Positions 10,994-23,705 of a stretch of 64,000 nucleotides of DNA are shown in pieces. The position numbers and the translations under genes are program-made. Origin of the DNA: Volvariella volvacea V23. Lineage: Eukaryota; Basidiomycota; Agaricomycetes; Agaricales; Pluteaceae. The notes beneath the pieces were generated by a model. That model was given only the letters and a program-made list of their open reading frames with translations, was not told where the DNA came from and searched no databases. The stretch lies in the NCBI GenBank assembly GCA_000349905.1, contig KB722737.1:18236-82235 (forward strand), in the 5' to 3' direction. Numbering within the stretch: the first letter of the stretch is position 1; each line of letters begins with the position of its first letter.

Positions 10994-11840
10994 ATGTCTG
11001 ATTCACCGAGCTCCAACTCTGGCCCATCACCTGGAGTCATAGAAACAACGGACAATAAGCCAAATGCTGAACCAACCCCACATACCCACGATAATGCAAC
11101 GTCACCTCCAAACGAGAGCAAGAGCAAGAGCACCGACGGCCAGGAAGGTGATGGCAACGAAGGCGCATCGCCTGCAGCCGACATCCCGCAGACGCCCCAA
11201 GTGGCGTTGACGTTCTTGTTGGTATCCGGGAAACGAAGGACGATGGTGTTCGAGCCCGATACGACGATAGGACGAGTAAAGGAATTGGCTTGGAATTCTT
11301 GGCCGGCAGGTAAGCTTTTTTCAGGCCCCTTGGCTGTCGTCTTGTTGCTCCACATTTTGCTCAATCTTGGCTCCCTTCTCTTCGGTGCTTCTCCATCGTC
11401 ACGTTTGTGCTGCTCGCGTGCATGACCCATGTCTTCTTGATGATGTGCTGTGGGGGTGATGACCTGACGCAGATTGGACGGAGGAAAGGCCAGCGGCACC
11501 TTCTTACCTTCGGATTTTATATCTCGGAAAAATGTTGCAGGATGATGAAACACTAACGAGTTGCGTCACATTATCACTAATTCGCGTGCAGTGTCTGATT
11601 TGGTTGTCCCCTATAGCACTGAAGATGCCAACGCATGTGCCAGCGTCGGATAGATCTCCGCCTACGAATCCTCCGCCCACGATTGTTCATTTGTCTGTGA
11701 GAGCTTATCCGCCGAACGGTGGTCCGGAGACGACGAAGAAGCGGAAGAAGAGGATGTCGACGGACGTTTCGACCACGGATGGACAGGGAGCTGGGGAGGA
11801 GTCGAGAAGGAGGGGTGGTGGGTGTTGTATTATCTGTTGA
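10994..11840 (+). CDS. UBL3-like membrane-anchored ubiquitin-fold protein B, 208 aa
   Basis: Three exons: 10994-11309, 11473-11559 and 11617-11840, total 209 codons. An N-terminal disordered arm of about 68 residues precedes the ubiquitin fold (VALTFLLVSGKRRTMVFE, then DWTEERPAAPSYLRILYLG, then PPTIVHLSVRAYPP). It ends GGGCCIIC, a CaaX box (CIIC) with a second Cys in front, matching the dual-lipid C terminus of UBL3. The two introns sit at the same codons and phase (D-W and T-L junctions) as introns 1 and 2 of gene A, which fixes both the exon models and the origin of the pair by tandem duplication. UBL3-type proteins act at membranes, where human UBL3 tags proteins for extracellular vesicles; the role in fungi is not known to me. 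Confidence 0.9.
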
Positions 11841-12906
11841 CGGGCGGGTGAGTGGGCGGGGGGTGAAGAGGCGGGGGGTGAAATTGGAGGGCCTAGAGGT
11901 TCAAGGGATGAAAGTGATCAAGGCAAATTTCCTTTATCCCTTGGAGGTTTACAGGTCAAGCACGTTGTGAATGTGCGCCTATGGGGATACATGACAGATC
12001 GCTGCACTCATCACTCCTAATCATCCACGGCGAGCTTAGTCGTGATATCGCTTGACTTCATATCGCTTCAAGACCGTTTTCGCTTCACCATGTCGATCAT
12101 CACCGACCGGCAGTGTGTTGGACTGTTCGATTACACGTGGACCTTGGCACACGCGTCGACGCGTGTGATTCTCTCTATCGTTCAGCCCTTTCTGTCTCTT
12201 ACAAGATCCACCTCACATATTATCCATCCCACCAATCGCAAAGTTCGCCCTAGCCTCCTTTGTGAGGTGCATATACGCAGCTTTATTTGTTATCCTCGTC
12301 ACATATCCTGTGTTCTCCGTCTCGTCCATTGGCTCCACGGCTCTACTACTGTTCCAACCTTGCATTTGCATCTGCATTGCATCATCCAGCATACTGTACC
12401 GCCTGCCCCCCTCCTCACATACTGACACATACTTGCTCTCATTTTCATTCTCGGTCTCGCTACGCAAACAATTTGTCCCCTACCACCCCCACCTAGCTGA
12501 TGATCTCGACCTCGACATCCCCACCTTTGCTCTCGTATTCATTTCATATACGTACGTACATACACCCCACCACGGCGCTCTTCTTTTCCCTTCCTCTTCT
12601 TCCTGTTCATACTCTCTTTTCAAGCTCCAGTTAACAGTTATAGCTATTCTTAGGACTAGGATACGGGTTGTGGGCTGGAGACTCCCTCCTTTGGACTGTG
12701 GCTGACTTTGCGTCTGTGCTCGTGCTCTCCTCTCTCGTTTGTGCCCCCCTCCGAGTCTGTCCACTGGCACCCTACCCCACTCCTTCGTGATGATCGTCTC
12801 AGTCCCCCTTTTTGTTTATGGTTTTTCTGGCTTTGGTGTTTATATGCGTGCGCTGTTTTACATAGCGTTATTTATTTTATTAAGGTTGATGTTGGTTTTT
12901 TGGTAT

Positions 12907-12924
12907 AGCTAGCTAGCTAGCTAG
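12907..12924. repeat. AGCT microsatellite
   Basis: Four and a half perfect AGCT units, self-complementary, in gene-free DNA. Confidence 0.9.
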
Positions 12925-14766
12925 GACTGGAGGCTACTAGTTGTGATTGATACATGGCTAGTAGTACTATATGAGCTTAGCTTTGCCGGGATGACGCTCA
13001 ACGCCCAAGTCTTCTTCGTGGTGCCTACTAGTGCTGCAGTAGATCGACTGGATTGGCTGTGAGACGACACGACGCTCGTACTCGAGGCGATTTTTTTTTT
13101 GGAGATGCGTGTGCCCTTGTGCTGTGGTTATATGCTGTTGCTCCTCGCCGGATTTGGAGTGTGCTTGTCGATCGGGAGGCCATTCCGGTTGCATGGTATT
13201 ATCAGATGCTGGGTGTCGGAATAGGGTCGGGGCGCGTTCGTGTTCGTGACTCGAGAGACGGTTGACCGTGGAGGTGAGGGAGGGACGATGACCCGGACTG
13301 TCGAGTGATCGTGGCTTGGTGTTGATAGCTTGAATTCGCGGTACGTTCTCGTGCTCGTGTTGTGGCGTCGCGGTGACGAATGGGGCGGGATAAGACTCTG
13401 CCTATCTGTCCGACTCGCGCAAGGTTGTGGGGGGGTTGGCAAGATTCAGAGTTGTGGGGTTGCTTGCTAGACTTGAGTGTGATTTCCTCCTCGGGCGTCC
13501 TGTTTCTGGGTGGTGGTGTCGAGGTGCTGTGTCGGTACAAGGTTGGGACGTGGTCATGACTCGAGCAGTTGCTATAACAGTCTGCGGCGTTGGAATGCCC
13601 AAAAGGCGCTCCGAAGACACGGTTGACCGTGGCGGAGAGATTACGCTTCTGCTAAGGGGATTCCGAGAGCAAAGTGGAGAGAGTTTCTTGACGCGAGAAC
13701 GCTGCACCGTAGGGTGGCGGCCTTTGTGCATATGATTTGGTGACCGGGAGGTTGGCAGGTGTTTATGAGGTTGTCGGACCAGAGTGAACCGGAGGCTTGG
13801 ATGCGATAGCGATAAGTGATGAATGTTGTAATACAGGGTTTAACGGACGGATGGTGCAGCTACGGCACGAGTGTGCGGATGTGCGCTCCGGACTCGGAGT
13901 GAAAGAGGCATCGTTGGCGGTGGGTTGGTCAATGATACGGTTAGCGGGTTGATGGGTGCGACGACATTCAGCTCTGATGATGGCAGCGCTGGGTGTGCTG
14001 GCGAGTGTGCGATGGGATGGCCAAGAGCGCGTATTCGGATATTGCCTCCGCACCTGAATGGACAAACGGAGATAACCCTCAAGCAGATACCGCATCGCTC
14101 GTCTTATTAACCAACCCCCGAAACTGGCAGGACGGATAAATGTCGAGAGCCCGATCAGGCTGAAATAAACGAGGAATGGAAACACGATGGGATCTGGCGC
14201 CAGCAACTTAGCGTTGATGAGCGCGCGGTGGCGGTAAGCAAATTTTAGCAAGCACAGGAGTGGTGTGGTGTGACTCTGGGATATTGTGGTATTTATGGAT
14301 CACCAGTGGGGCCACAACTGGCGCGAAAATTAGGAACCTGGGATTTGGACCTGCCCCAATGAGAAGTGCTAGCGAAGACGTCAGAATAATGGCATGGGGC
14401 ACGCTGCGCGCTGCATGGATGCTGGAAGGTTTGCAAGCGAGACGAGTGGACGGTTAGATAAAAATGCGATTGGCAGCTTATGTCATGCCGGACCGTCAGT
14501 TTTTTGGCTTGACGGCCGTAGGATAAGAGAGCGAGACAGCACACAAAACGGCCGTCTTGGGCTTGGTTGATTGATTTGATGCTGATAGACAGCTACGACA
14601 GCCGCAGAACAACGGGTGCTGTCACAACGTTTTCTATCCGCCAATGCCAGCTCCAGGGAGGAAATTGACGAGATTTTGGACGGTTTTGGTAATTTGGCAA
14701 TTAATACCCCCGTGCGAACTTTGGGGCCATTTCGCTGCTTGTCGGTCATTCCCCGACTCCCCTGCA

Positions 14767-14775
14767 TATATTTTT
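14767..14775 (+). promoter_or_regulatory. Likely TATA box of ATP-citrate lyase
   Basis: TATATTTTT lies 100 bp upstream of the ATG at 14875 and is followed by a strongly pyrimidine-rich leader (14793-14860), the layout typical of highly expressed fungal genes. Confidence 0.45.
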
Positions 14776-14874
14776 CGGGCTTCGAGGGTGCAAAAGTCTC
14801 CCCATCTCTCGCTCTTTCTTCTCTCTCCATCTCCTCATCCTTTACGACTCTAATCCTTTTGTGTACCCGTCGCC

Positions 14875-17800
14875 ATGTCCTCTAAAGGTATGGCTTTCCC
14901 CATTATCTATCGCGCATATAGTCGCCCTTTGTCCTATCGCGATCCTGAACGGACTGACCGACCCAATACATTCTCGTTACCGCCAAAACAGCCATCCGTG
15001 AATACGACGCAAAACTCCTCCTCGCTTATTGGCTTGAGCGAGCACCCCCCGTCGATGCCAATGCTACCGTCAAAACAAAGTTCATCTACCCCCAGCCCAA
15101 AGTAGCCCAAATCTCATGGGATCCCGAAACAAACACCATCACGCCAGACACTCAGCTCCCGCAATGGGTCTTGACCACTAAACTCGTCGCGAAGCCCGAT
15201 CAGCTCATCAAACGCCGTGGCAAGGCGGGATTGCTCGCCTTGAACAAAACTTGGGACGAGGCCCGCGCTTGGATCGTCGAAAGGGCCGGGAAACCACAAA
15301 AGGTGTGTAGAGTGCTTTCTTTCCCTTCCCATCTCTTTTGTGCGGTGCATGATTTCGTCCGGCGGGATGCACTCGGACGCGATGTTGAGATGGCATCGCG
15401 ACGCGTGTGGGGTTGCAGATCAGCCCCATTACGCGTGTTCTGATTATCATCAATCGCATCTAATCCATCGACCATCTCCGTGTCATTCGTTGCCTGGTGG
15501 TAAGCGTGAGGTCAGAAGACAGGGGCCTCTGACGCGGTTAATGAGCACACGTGATGCATCCAATTACGTCTGCCTCTCTACCAAGCGAAAGACAAGTGTT
15601 GATGGACGCTTGCGAAGAGCACCGGGACGAGTGCTTCTTCGCAGCTATCATTCTAATCGGTGGAATGAATGATTGGGTGGCCCGATTTCCATCGTGGCGT
15701 GTCACCCGCCGGGAGTCGTTTTTGGCCTTGTGATCTAATCTCCAATTCATTCATCACGATACTTATGTTTGTCGCGTGCCTATCTCCTTCAATTCAATAG
15801 GTCGAATCAGTCACAGGAACACTCAACACCTTTATCGTTGAACCTTTCCTTCCCCACCCCTCTACCTCCGAATACTACGTCTGCATCACCTCCCAACGCG
15901 AGGGTGACTCCATCCTCTTCACCCACGAAGGTGGTGTTGATATCGGCGATGTTGACGCCAAGGCCCTCCGTCTCGAAATCCCTGTTGGCAAACCATTCCC
16001 TGACCGCTCCACCATCGCCAACACCCTTCTAACTCACGTTCCCCCTGAGAAGAAGGAAACTCTCGTCGACTTCCTTTCTCGTCTCTACAGCGTCTATGTC
16101 GACCTCCACTTTGCATACCTCGAGATCAACCCTTTGGTCGTCCTCGATGGTGTCAATGGCGGTGAACCACAGGTTGCCTTCCTTGATATGGCCGCCAAGC
16201 TCGATCAAACCGCTGAGAGCATCTGTGGTCCCAAGTGGGCCATTGCTCGTGATTTGAGCGTCTACGACGGTGTCGCGAGCGAAGCAGCCAAAGCTGCCAC
16301 CAAAGGCAAGGTCTCTGCTGACCGTGGTCCACCTATGGTATGTGCTTTCTATTCTGAATTTCTTGCAAAAGGCTGACCGCTTCTAGGTCTGGCCTGCTCC
16401 CTTTGGTCGTGACTTGACCAAGGAAGAAGCGTACATCCAGAAACTCGATGCCTCCACTGGTGCCTCACTCAAGCTTACCGTGTTGAACCAAGAAGGCCGC
16501 ATCTGGACAATGGTCGCTGGTGGTGGTGCCTCAGTTGTCTACTCTGATGCCATTGCTGCTCATGGATTCGCTGATGAGCTGGCTAACTACGGAGAGTACA
16601 GTGGTGCTCCCTCAGAAGGCCAAACCTACGAATATGCCAAGACCATTCGTAAGTCCACCTGATTGGTGTTGCTGGACGTTGGGCTGAATATATGCGCAGT
16701 TGATCTCATGACCCGTGGAGTACCCAATCCCAAGGGCAAGATCCTCATCATCGGTGGTGGTATTGCCAACTTCACCAACGTTGCTGCTACCTTCAAGGGT
16801 ATCATTCGCGCGCTCAAGGAGTACAAGAACCAATTAATTGCTCACTCCGTGAGAATCTTCGTCCGACGTGGTGGTCCCAACTACCAAGAAGGCCTCAAGG
16901 CCATGCGTCTCTTGGGTGAATCTCTTGGTGTCCCCATTCGTGTCTTCGGTCCCGATACCCACATCACCGAAATCGTTCCCCTGGCTTTGGGAGTTGAGGT
17001 TAAGAGGAACAAGTTCGACGGCTTGAAGAGCGTTCAGGTTGATACCCCTCCCGCTCAAGTTGCCCCTGTCCCTGATACCAGCTCCTCCGTTGGTGCTATC
17101 CACCCATCTGGCGAGCGTACTCAGCCTGAGGATCAAATCGTCCGCTTTGAGACTGGTGGTGCTAAGAGCCGTCCCGCCTACCGTCCCTTCGATGAGAAGA
17201 CACGCTCTTTCGTCTATGGCTTGCAACCCCGTGCTATCCAAGGAATGCTCGACTTCGACTACTCTTGTGGACGTGAAGCTCCTAGTGTTGCTGCCATGAT
17301 CTATCCCTTTGGTGGTCACCACATCCAGAAGTTCTACTGGGGTACCAAAGAGACCCTCCTCCCTGTCTACACCAGCTTGAAGGAGGCCGTTAGCAAGCAC
17401 CCCGACGTCGACGTTGTGGTCAACTTTGCCAGTTCCCGTTCCGTCTACAGCTCCACCTTGGAGTGCTTCGAGTTCCCCCAGATTCGCGCCATCGCCTTGA
17501 TCGCAGAAGGTGTTCCCGAGAGACATGCCCGTGAGATCCTCCACAAGGCCCAGGACTTGGGTGTCTTGATCATCGGTCCCGCGACTGTCGGTGGTATCAA
17601 GCCCGGCTGCTTCAGGATTGGTAACTCTGGCGGTATGATGGACAACATCATTTCCTCCAAGCTGTACCGCGCTGGTTCAGTCGGTTACGTCTCCAAGAGT
17701 GGCGGCATGTCTAATGAGTTGAACAATATCCTCTCTCTTGTCACCAATGGTGTTTACGAGGGTATCGCTATCGGTGGTGATCGTTACCCAGGATCCACCT

Positions 17801-19257
17801 TCATTGACCATCTCTTGCGCTACGAAGCCGACCCAGAGTGCAAGATGCTCGTCTTGTTGGGAGAGGTTGGTGGTATCGAGGAGTACCGTGTCATTGAGGC
17901 CGTCAAGAAGGGGCTCATCAAGAAGCCGATCGTCGCTTGGGCTATTGGTACTTGCGCCAAGATGTTCACCACTGAGGTTCAGTTTGGACATGCTGGTTCA
18001 ATGGCTAACAGTGATTTGGAGACTGCTGATGCAAAGAACTCGGCTATGAGGAACGCTGGCTTCATTGTTCCTGATACGTTTGAGGAGCTGCCTCAGGTCT
18101 TGAAGGAGACTTATGAGAGGTTGGTCAAGTCGGGTGCTATTGTTCCCAAGCCGGAACGTGATCCTCCTGTTATTCCTATGGACTACAAGTGGGCTCAGGT
18201 ACGTTTTATATTCGCTTATGTGCCTTCCGAGAAGGGCTTAATCGTGTCGTTTCTAGGAACTTGGTCTCATTCGTAAACCTGCTGCCTTCATCTCCACCAT
18301 TTCCGATGAGCGTGGCCAAGAGCTGTTGTACGCTGGTATGCGTATCTCGGATGTTTTCAAGGAAGATATTGGTCTCGGAGGTGTCGTTTCGCTCCTCTGG
18401 TTCAAGCGTCGCCTGCCTTCTTGGGCAGCCAAATTCGTTGAGATGGTCTTGATGTTGACTGCTGATCACGGTCCGGCCGTCTCTGGGTACGTTCTCGCGT
18501 TTCTATGTTGGTATTGAGGTGCTTATGGGTGACGTCTAGTGCCATGAACACCATCGTTGCCACTCGTGCTGGCAAGGACTTGATCTCGTCGCTTGCATCA
18601 GGTCTCCTCACCATTGGTAGCCGATTCGGTGGTGCTCTCGATGAAGCTGCTGCGATGTTCTCACAAGCTCGTGACACTGGCCTCACACCCCGAGAGTTTG
18701 TCGATCAATCACGAAAGGCCAACAAGCTTAGTGAGTCCACGAGTTGTCTTTTCTTATACAATTGCTGATGGTGTGAATAGTCAGCGGTATCGGTCACAAG
18801 ATCAAGAGCGTGAACAACCCCGATCTGCGTGTTGAGCTCGTCAAGGAGTACGTGAGGAAGCACTTCCCCAGCCACAGCTTGCTAGATTACGCTTTGGCTG
18901 TTGAGAAGGTTACCACCTCCAAGAAGGATACTGTGAGTGGCCTTTGATTGGCTTACATGGCGGCCGTCATTAATTGACTTATGTCTCTAGCTCATCCTAA
19001 ACGTCGACGGATGCATCGCCGTCTGCTTTGTCGATCTCCTCCGCGACAGTGGCGCATTCACACCAGAAGAAGCAGACGAGTACATTAAGATTGGCACCCT
19101 GAACGGTCTCTTTGTTCTCGGTCGCTCGATTGGGTTCATTGGACACCACCTTGACCAGAAGCGTCTCCGTGCACCGCTCTACCGTCACCCGGCTGATGAT
19201 ATCTTTATCAACATGGCGGATGTGAACCAGCCTCGTGTGTTGGGTCGTATGCCATGA
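14875..19257 (+). CDS. ACL1: ATP-citrate lyase, single-chain form, 1153 aa
   Basis: Cleaves cytosolic citrate with CoA and ATP to acetyl-CoA and oxaloacetate, feeding lipid synthesis and histone acetylation. Nine exons: 14875-14887, 14992-15302, 15801-16337, 16387-16648, 16700-18198, 18257-18486, 18540-18730, 18781-18932 and 18991-19257; every junction is in frame. The first exon is only 13 nt (MSSK+). Landmarks: [14 protein letters not shown] of the ATP-grasp half; GGASVVYSD; the phosphohistidine loop [11 protein letters not shown] with His at about residue 805; and the citrate-synthase-like C-terminal domain ([25 protein letters not shown]). Ascomycetes split this enzyme into two subunits; here both halves are in one chain, as in animals and basidiomycetes. 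Codon use is biased toward C- and T-ending codons, consistent with high expression. Confidence 0.97.
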
Positions 19258-20429
19258 ATGATCTGAGCGTTGTGGGTTTGGGGGGTTCTGTTGCAGCCAG
19301 TATCATCACTACTGATCTTGTCGCGTTTTTTTTTCTTGGTTCGTTTAGTATGAGTAGATAAAGGTGTAATGAGAGAAGAGGGGAAGAAGAAGAAGAAAAA
19401 GGGAGAAATGTATTTCTCTTTGTAGTCTTTGTCTTGTCTATTTTTTTTCTTTGATATCAAAATTTTGGAATGCATCGCACGTAGAATATTAATCGCAATT
19501 GGCATTTTTCCCTTTCTATTGTTGTGTTGATTCTCGTCCGAGGGAGTGCTAGCGAAGCGATCGAGGTAAAGAGAATGTAGTTTATGTGGACTGAGGCCTT
19601 ACGCCTCTCCCCTCTTCCCACCACGCGCCCGTGCACGAGGCATGGACCTGCCTGAACCCCGTAGTGTACAAAAACACCACCCACCTCGCCCAGAAACCCA
19701 ATTTCAACTCGCGAGGAAGCAAATTCTTTCTCGAGATCGAAATCGATTTGGCGGCCTGGATACTATGAGGCTTCTCAACCCATTTGGGTTGCGTCGATCT
19801 TTGGTTTGCGAAGGAGTTGAAGTCTGTCTGGAGATTGGGGATTGGGGATTGGGGAGTGTATGGGTAATGGAGATTGAGCCTGGAGCGGAAAAGTTTCTGG
19901 TCAACGAGGGAGATCGGTGGGCGCTGGTACATAAGACCAGAGATGGGACTTTTCATGTTTTGCGGTTCCGTACAGAGCGGTCCCTGAGGATGTTGCTCTT
20001 CCTCAGCTCGTGTCGGACTTCAAGGTCAATTACGATAAGTTTGTGAATCGGGGACTCGGTATTCTCTAAATGAATTTGTAGTCGGTTCTCTTTACAGTAT
20101 GTAGGCCACAAGACGCGGAAAATTATTAGCTCCCCAACCAGCTTAAGCATCTTCATGTCTGAGTTTCCTTTCCATAGCCCTCATAGCCCTCCTATAGAGA
20201 AGGCGGACAGCGGTGAGGTAGGTACAAGCGAACGCCTGTCACCACCTTCAACTGGAAACATAGGGTTGAGCGTTCTTCATCGTTCTTATGGGCGTGGTAG
20301 TCACAATCGCAATGGTGGTGGCGGGAATGTAATTACCTTTAGGCCCCGCATAGATTCTCCTAATGAGGTGGTGGTTACAACTCTGCCCTAAATATAAACC
20401 ATATCTAGCACTTATGATAAGAGCTCACC
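19258..20429. other. Intergenic region with a G-rich run
   Basis: About 1.2 kb between ATP-citrate lyase and the F-box cluster. The first 250 bases are probably the lyase 3' UTR (T-rich and A-rich tracts at 19320-19470). Open frames of 75-134 codons overlap on both strands without recognisable content. At 19837-19866 three GGGG runs spaced by ATT and a following GGG could form a G-quadruplex. Confidence 0.4.
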
Positions 20430-21861
20430 TCACCGTGGCACCCATTCATATCTGATACACCTGGGGGGTGTATTGCATTGAGCGAGTATTTCTCTATCCT
20501 GGGCAAAACCATGCTCGCAAATCTTTGCCAACGAAATCTTCGCGTGCGTCAGAACCCCCGTTAGGCCGATTCGCGATAATATATAGCTTCCAACCAGTCC
20601 GTCTCTCGACGTATAACACCTTTTGAGATCGATCGTCTTGAGCTGTGGGCAGTTACCAGTGCCATTTGCGGATAGTGTCAGAGCCTCTAGAGTCCCATCG
20701 CTAATCATCGCATTGAGGACGAGCTCCTGCAAGAATGACAACTTGGATGTGCTGTTGAAGAGCTTTGCCAAATCAGAATCGCCGAGAAAGTAGTCATCTA
20801 GGACCAGTCTTTGCAATTGGCATTGAGACTTCAAAAGGAAGTCATGAATTCCATCGGGATCGAATACATCCTTGTTGACGCGATTGTGGCGACGATAGAG
20901 GTTGAGATGTTGAAGGGATGGTGTCTCAAGGCGGCGGAGAAGGGTAGTGGCGTGGATGGTGTAGTTGGAGAGAATGTACAAGTCTGTGAGGTTGGGGAGT
21001 ATTACAGGAATGAAGTTGTTCGAGTGGTAAGCATGTTGGATTTTGAGCCAGAGTTCTTTCAAGTTGGGCGATTGCTTTAGGATATCTGATAGAATCCGTT
21101 CTTCCAGCGATGGCAGTCGCAAACGTGTTAAGCGATTCCAAGGCCCGAATGAGTATGCAGCATGCAGAGCATCCCAGTCAAAGAGCTGGAGTTCGCGGAG
21201 GGCAGGAGAACCTTCAAGCAACCTCCATACATCTAGAAAATCTTGGTAGCCCCAATAATGGAATTTAAAGGAAGCAGATACCATGTTTGTTGCTGAAGCG
21301 GCGGCATGCAGTAAAGTGGGGTACCAATACTTATAGTACGAGAACCTGACCCTTCTCCACCTCGATATGTTGTCAGTGAAAAGCTTTATTATCGCCTCCA
21401 AACCGCCGGCCGACCACGAGAGGTGACGTTCAAAGCACGAGTGCTTTATATCTAGTAGGCATGTTGGACCACTGCGCGCTAGATAGAGTTGAACGTGTTT
21501 GAGTGCCCCCCAGCCGGCTCCTCTAACTGTGATTGTGGTCCACAACGTAGGATCAGCAACCGCAATACTGCGCCAGTGTTGGCAAACCTGAGCTATCACG
21601 GTTGGAGTGCAGTATCGTCGACCTCTGATCCCCAGTTGGTGACGATCTTCTGGCGTCTCCCAGGACAGATTATCTGGGACAACACCCTTGAATATTTTGC
21701 ACAATACCTCAATAGGTAGGGCATTAATCGTAAATGGAACTTCAAGGTGCGGCTCTGGCGCGTCAATAGTTGGTGGTTGCGAGTCCAGCGATATCCTGAA
21801 TTTAGGGCATCAGAGACTGAGGTACTCGCTTCTGAAAAACAAACCGTTCAATTCCAGACAT
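20430..21861 (-). CDS. F-box protein, ISRWRR subgroup, 460 aa
   Basis: Two exons read by eye: 21845-21861 (17 nt, MSGIE+) and 20430-21795, with a 49-bp intron; total 461 codons. The first ATG inside the long exon lies in the middle of the F-box, so a single-exon call would lose FTINALPIEVLCKIFK. The F-box continues VCQHWRSIAVADPTLW, the usual form in Agaricomycetes. A DNISRWRRVRF motif follows (about residue 150), then irregular leucine-rich segments. It resembles the gene at 23706-25169, the gene at 29446-30916 and the pseudogene between. Expected role: substrate adaptor of an SCF ubiquitin ligase; target unknown. Confidence 0.82.
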
Positions 21862-22189
21862 TTCTGATCATCGGCGCCCACACTAGCTTGCTAGTTGATG
21901 ATGCCAGGCTGAAAGACGACGGGACCTTGGTTGGGGAGCAACTTGGTGGCCAAACAGTACCCAACACCCAGTAGGCGCGGTACATCCCGAGGTGCAAGGG
22001 ATGTACTTAAACTCAGGATTCGCCCGCTGACTTGAAGCTTCAAGAGCAGGTTTAATATGCTAGCAAGTACAAGTACAGTATACAACCTCCAGGCAAGTGC
22101 TTGACCCTCGACAGCGGACCCGTGCCGTGTCGGGCTTCACCGGCCCGGGTCCAGCGAAATCCCAAGTACACTTATCACTATGCCCACTC

Positions 22190-23410
22190 ATGCTCTATGC
22201 GTTTCGAAGTTTGTAGTGATCGAGCACCTTTCGATCTTGAAAGAAAAAATGGGTGGAGGCTTTAGAAAGGGAACCTCCAAGTTCTGCTCCGCTAATTCGT
22301 GATAATCATACACAACCCAAGTTAACCCATCTCTGGACGTCTTGCAGTGTGGAAGTTTCATTTCCTTCAATTATGCCATTCTCCGATAAGCTGAGAGCAA
22401 CTATAGTTTCATCACCTATCATTTCCCTGACGACAAGCTCTTGTAGGAGTTCCAACGAGGCTAGGGGGCCAAAGAACTTGGCCACGCCAGAGCCGCTGAG
22501 GAAGGCGTCATCCAGTGCCAGCCTCCGCAAATCGCATTGGGACCGCCAAACAAAGTCATGAAAGTCGTGAAGATCGGATACTTCACCGTTAATGTAATGT
22601 CGGGGGCGATGAATATTGAGGTGCTGAAGCGATAGAGCTTCAATAAGGCGAAGAAAGGGGGTGTACATGCTGTCCTGCGCATGTATGTACCGATCAGTGA
22701 GATTGGACAGAAGTACTGGAACGATGTCGGGAAAGTGGTGAGAGAATACCGCGACGCGGAGCTCCTGTAGGTTGGAAGATTGCTTCAAAACGCCCATTAA
22801 CTTCAGGTTCTCCAACGATGGCAGTTCCAGATGAGTTAAACGTCTCCATATACCGGCTTTAACCTGCACTATACTTCTATTCCCGATACGAAGTCGGTGG
22901 AGGGCAGGAGCAGTTTCGATATCTTCCATACATCCAGACGGTCTTCTGGTCCCGAATCGTGATATTAAAAAAAGGAGGCGGAGACCATATTCGTCGCAGA
23001 AGAAATAATACCCAGCAAAGGTCTGTAGGTCCAAGCCCCATAGTGCATGAACCTAACCCTCCTCCATCTCGATATGTTGTCAACGAATAACTTCATTACC
23101 CTATGAGAATCATCGCCCGGCGACCTAACGTTGCATGGCGAGCAAATGTGACTGATATCCAGTAACGATGCCACACTACGCGACAAATAGAGTCGAATTC
23201 GTTTCCGTGCCCCCCCTTAGCTGTGATTATGGACCACAGCGTAGGTTCACCAATGGCAACGCTGCGCTAGTATCCACAGACTTGGGCCATCACGGCCGGA
23301 GAAAAATAAGGCTGGCTGCCGAGTTCAGAATAGCATGCTTGGAGATTGTTCACAGTACCTCGATAGGTGGTGCATTGATCGGGAACGAAGTTTCGGGTGA
23401 TCCTTGCGGT
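22190..23410 (-). pseudogene. F-box pseudogene, ISRWRR subgroup
   Basis: Pieces of a paralogue of the neighbouring F-box genes follow in order but in different frames. FPINAPPIEVL is at about 23390, cut straight afterwards by TGA where neighbours have a Cys codon. DNISRWRRVRFMHY and SATNMVSASF follow at about 22990-23080. A frameshift near 22970 leads to the leucine-rich part (22306-22960), and another shift near 22360 leads to a piece matching the TSRDGL segment of the gene at 20430. Upstream of the F-box I could not find the small first exon seen in the intact genes. Confidence 0.8.
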
Positions 23411-23705
23411 GTGGCTGTTTCCGATAGTGTCCTAAGTGTGGCATTAGTGACTGAAATCCTTAAGACATTAGGGGTTGGCAATACCTTAGGTATGTCTCGG
23501 TTCATGGCGGACTGGATTGGGGAATTATGTAGAGGGCACTGGTAGGTGAACGACACTGGGGTCAATTCCATCAAAGAACCCATGAGGTTGAAGTACACGG
23601 AGACACCAATACAGGATGTTTATTTGCATAGGAAAAAAGTAAGATAATATGACGGGGTTGTAGCCTGAATGTGATGGTAAAATCCTCTCACGCATGAGCT
23701 CTAAA

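Larger units (their letters stand above)
11841..14874. other. 3.0-kb region with no gene recognised
   Basis: Open frames on both strands are Ser/Pro/Arg-rich, overlap each other and show no domain or splice logic. The region includes a CT-rich stretch (12260-12800), an AGCT microsatellite, two copies of a short inverted-repeat motif (about 13256 and 13615), and at its right end the ATP-citrate lyase promoter with a CT-rich leader. A non-coding RNA is possible but nothing in the sequence demonstrates one. Confidence 0.4.

Noticed and set aside
12262..14251. Several 100-160-codon open frames in the gene-free region
   Set aside because: They overlap on both strands, have biased Ser/Pro/Arg composition and show no domain or splice pattern.
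16834..17544. A 236-codon open frame antisense to ATP-citrate lyase
   Set aside because: It is the mirror of the strongly biased codons of the sense gene, whose protein is unmistakable.
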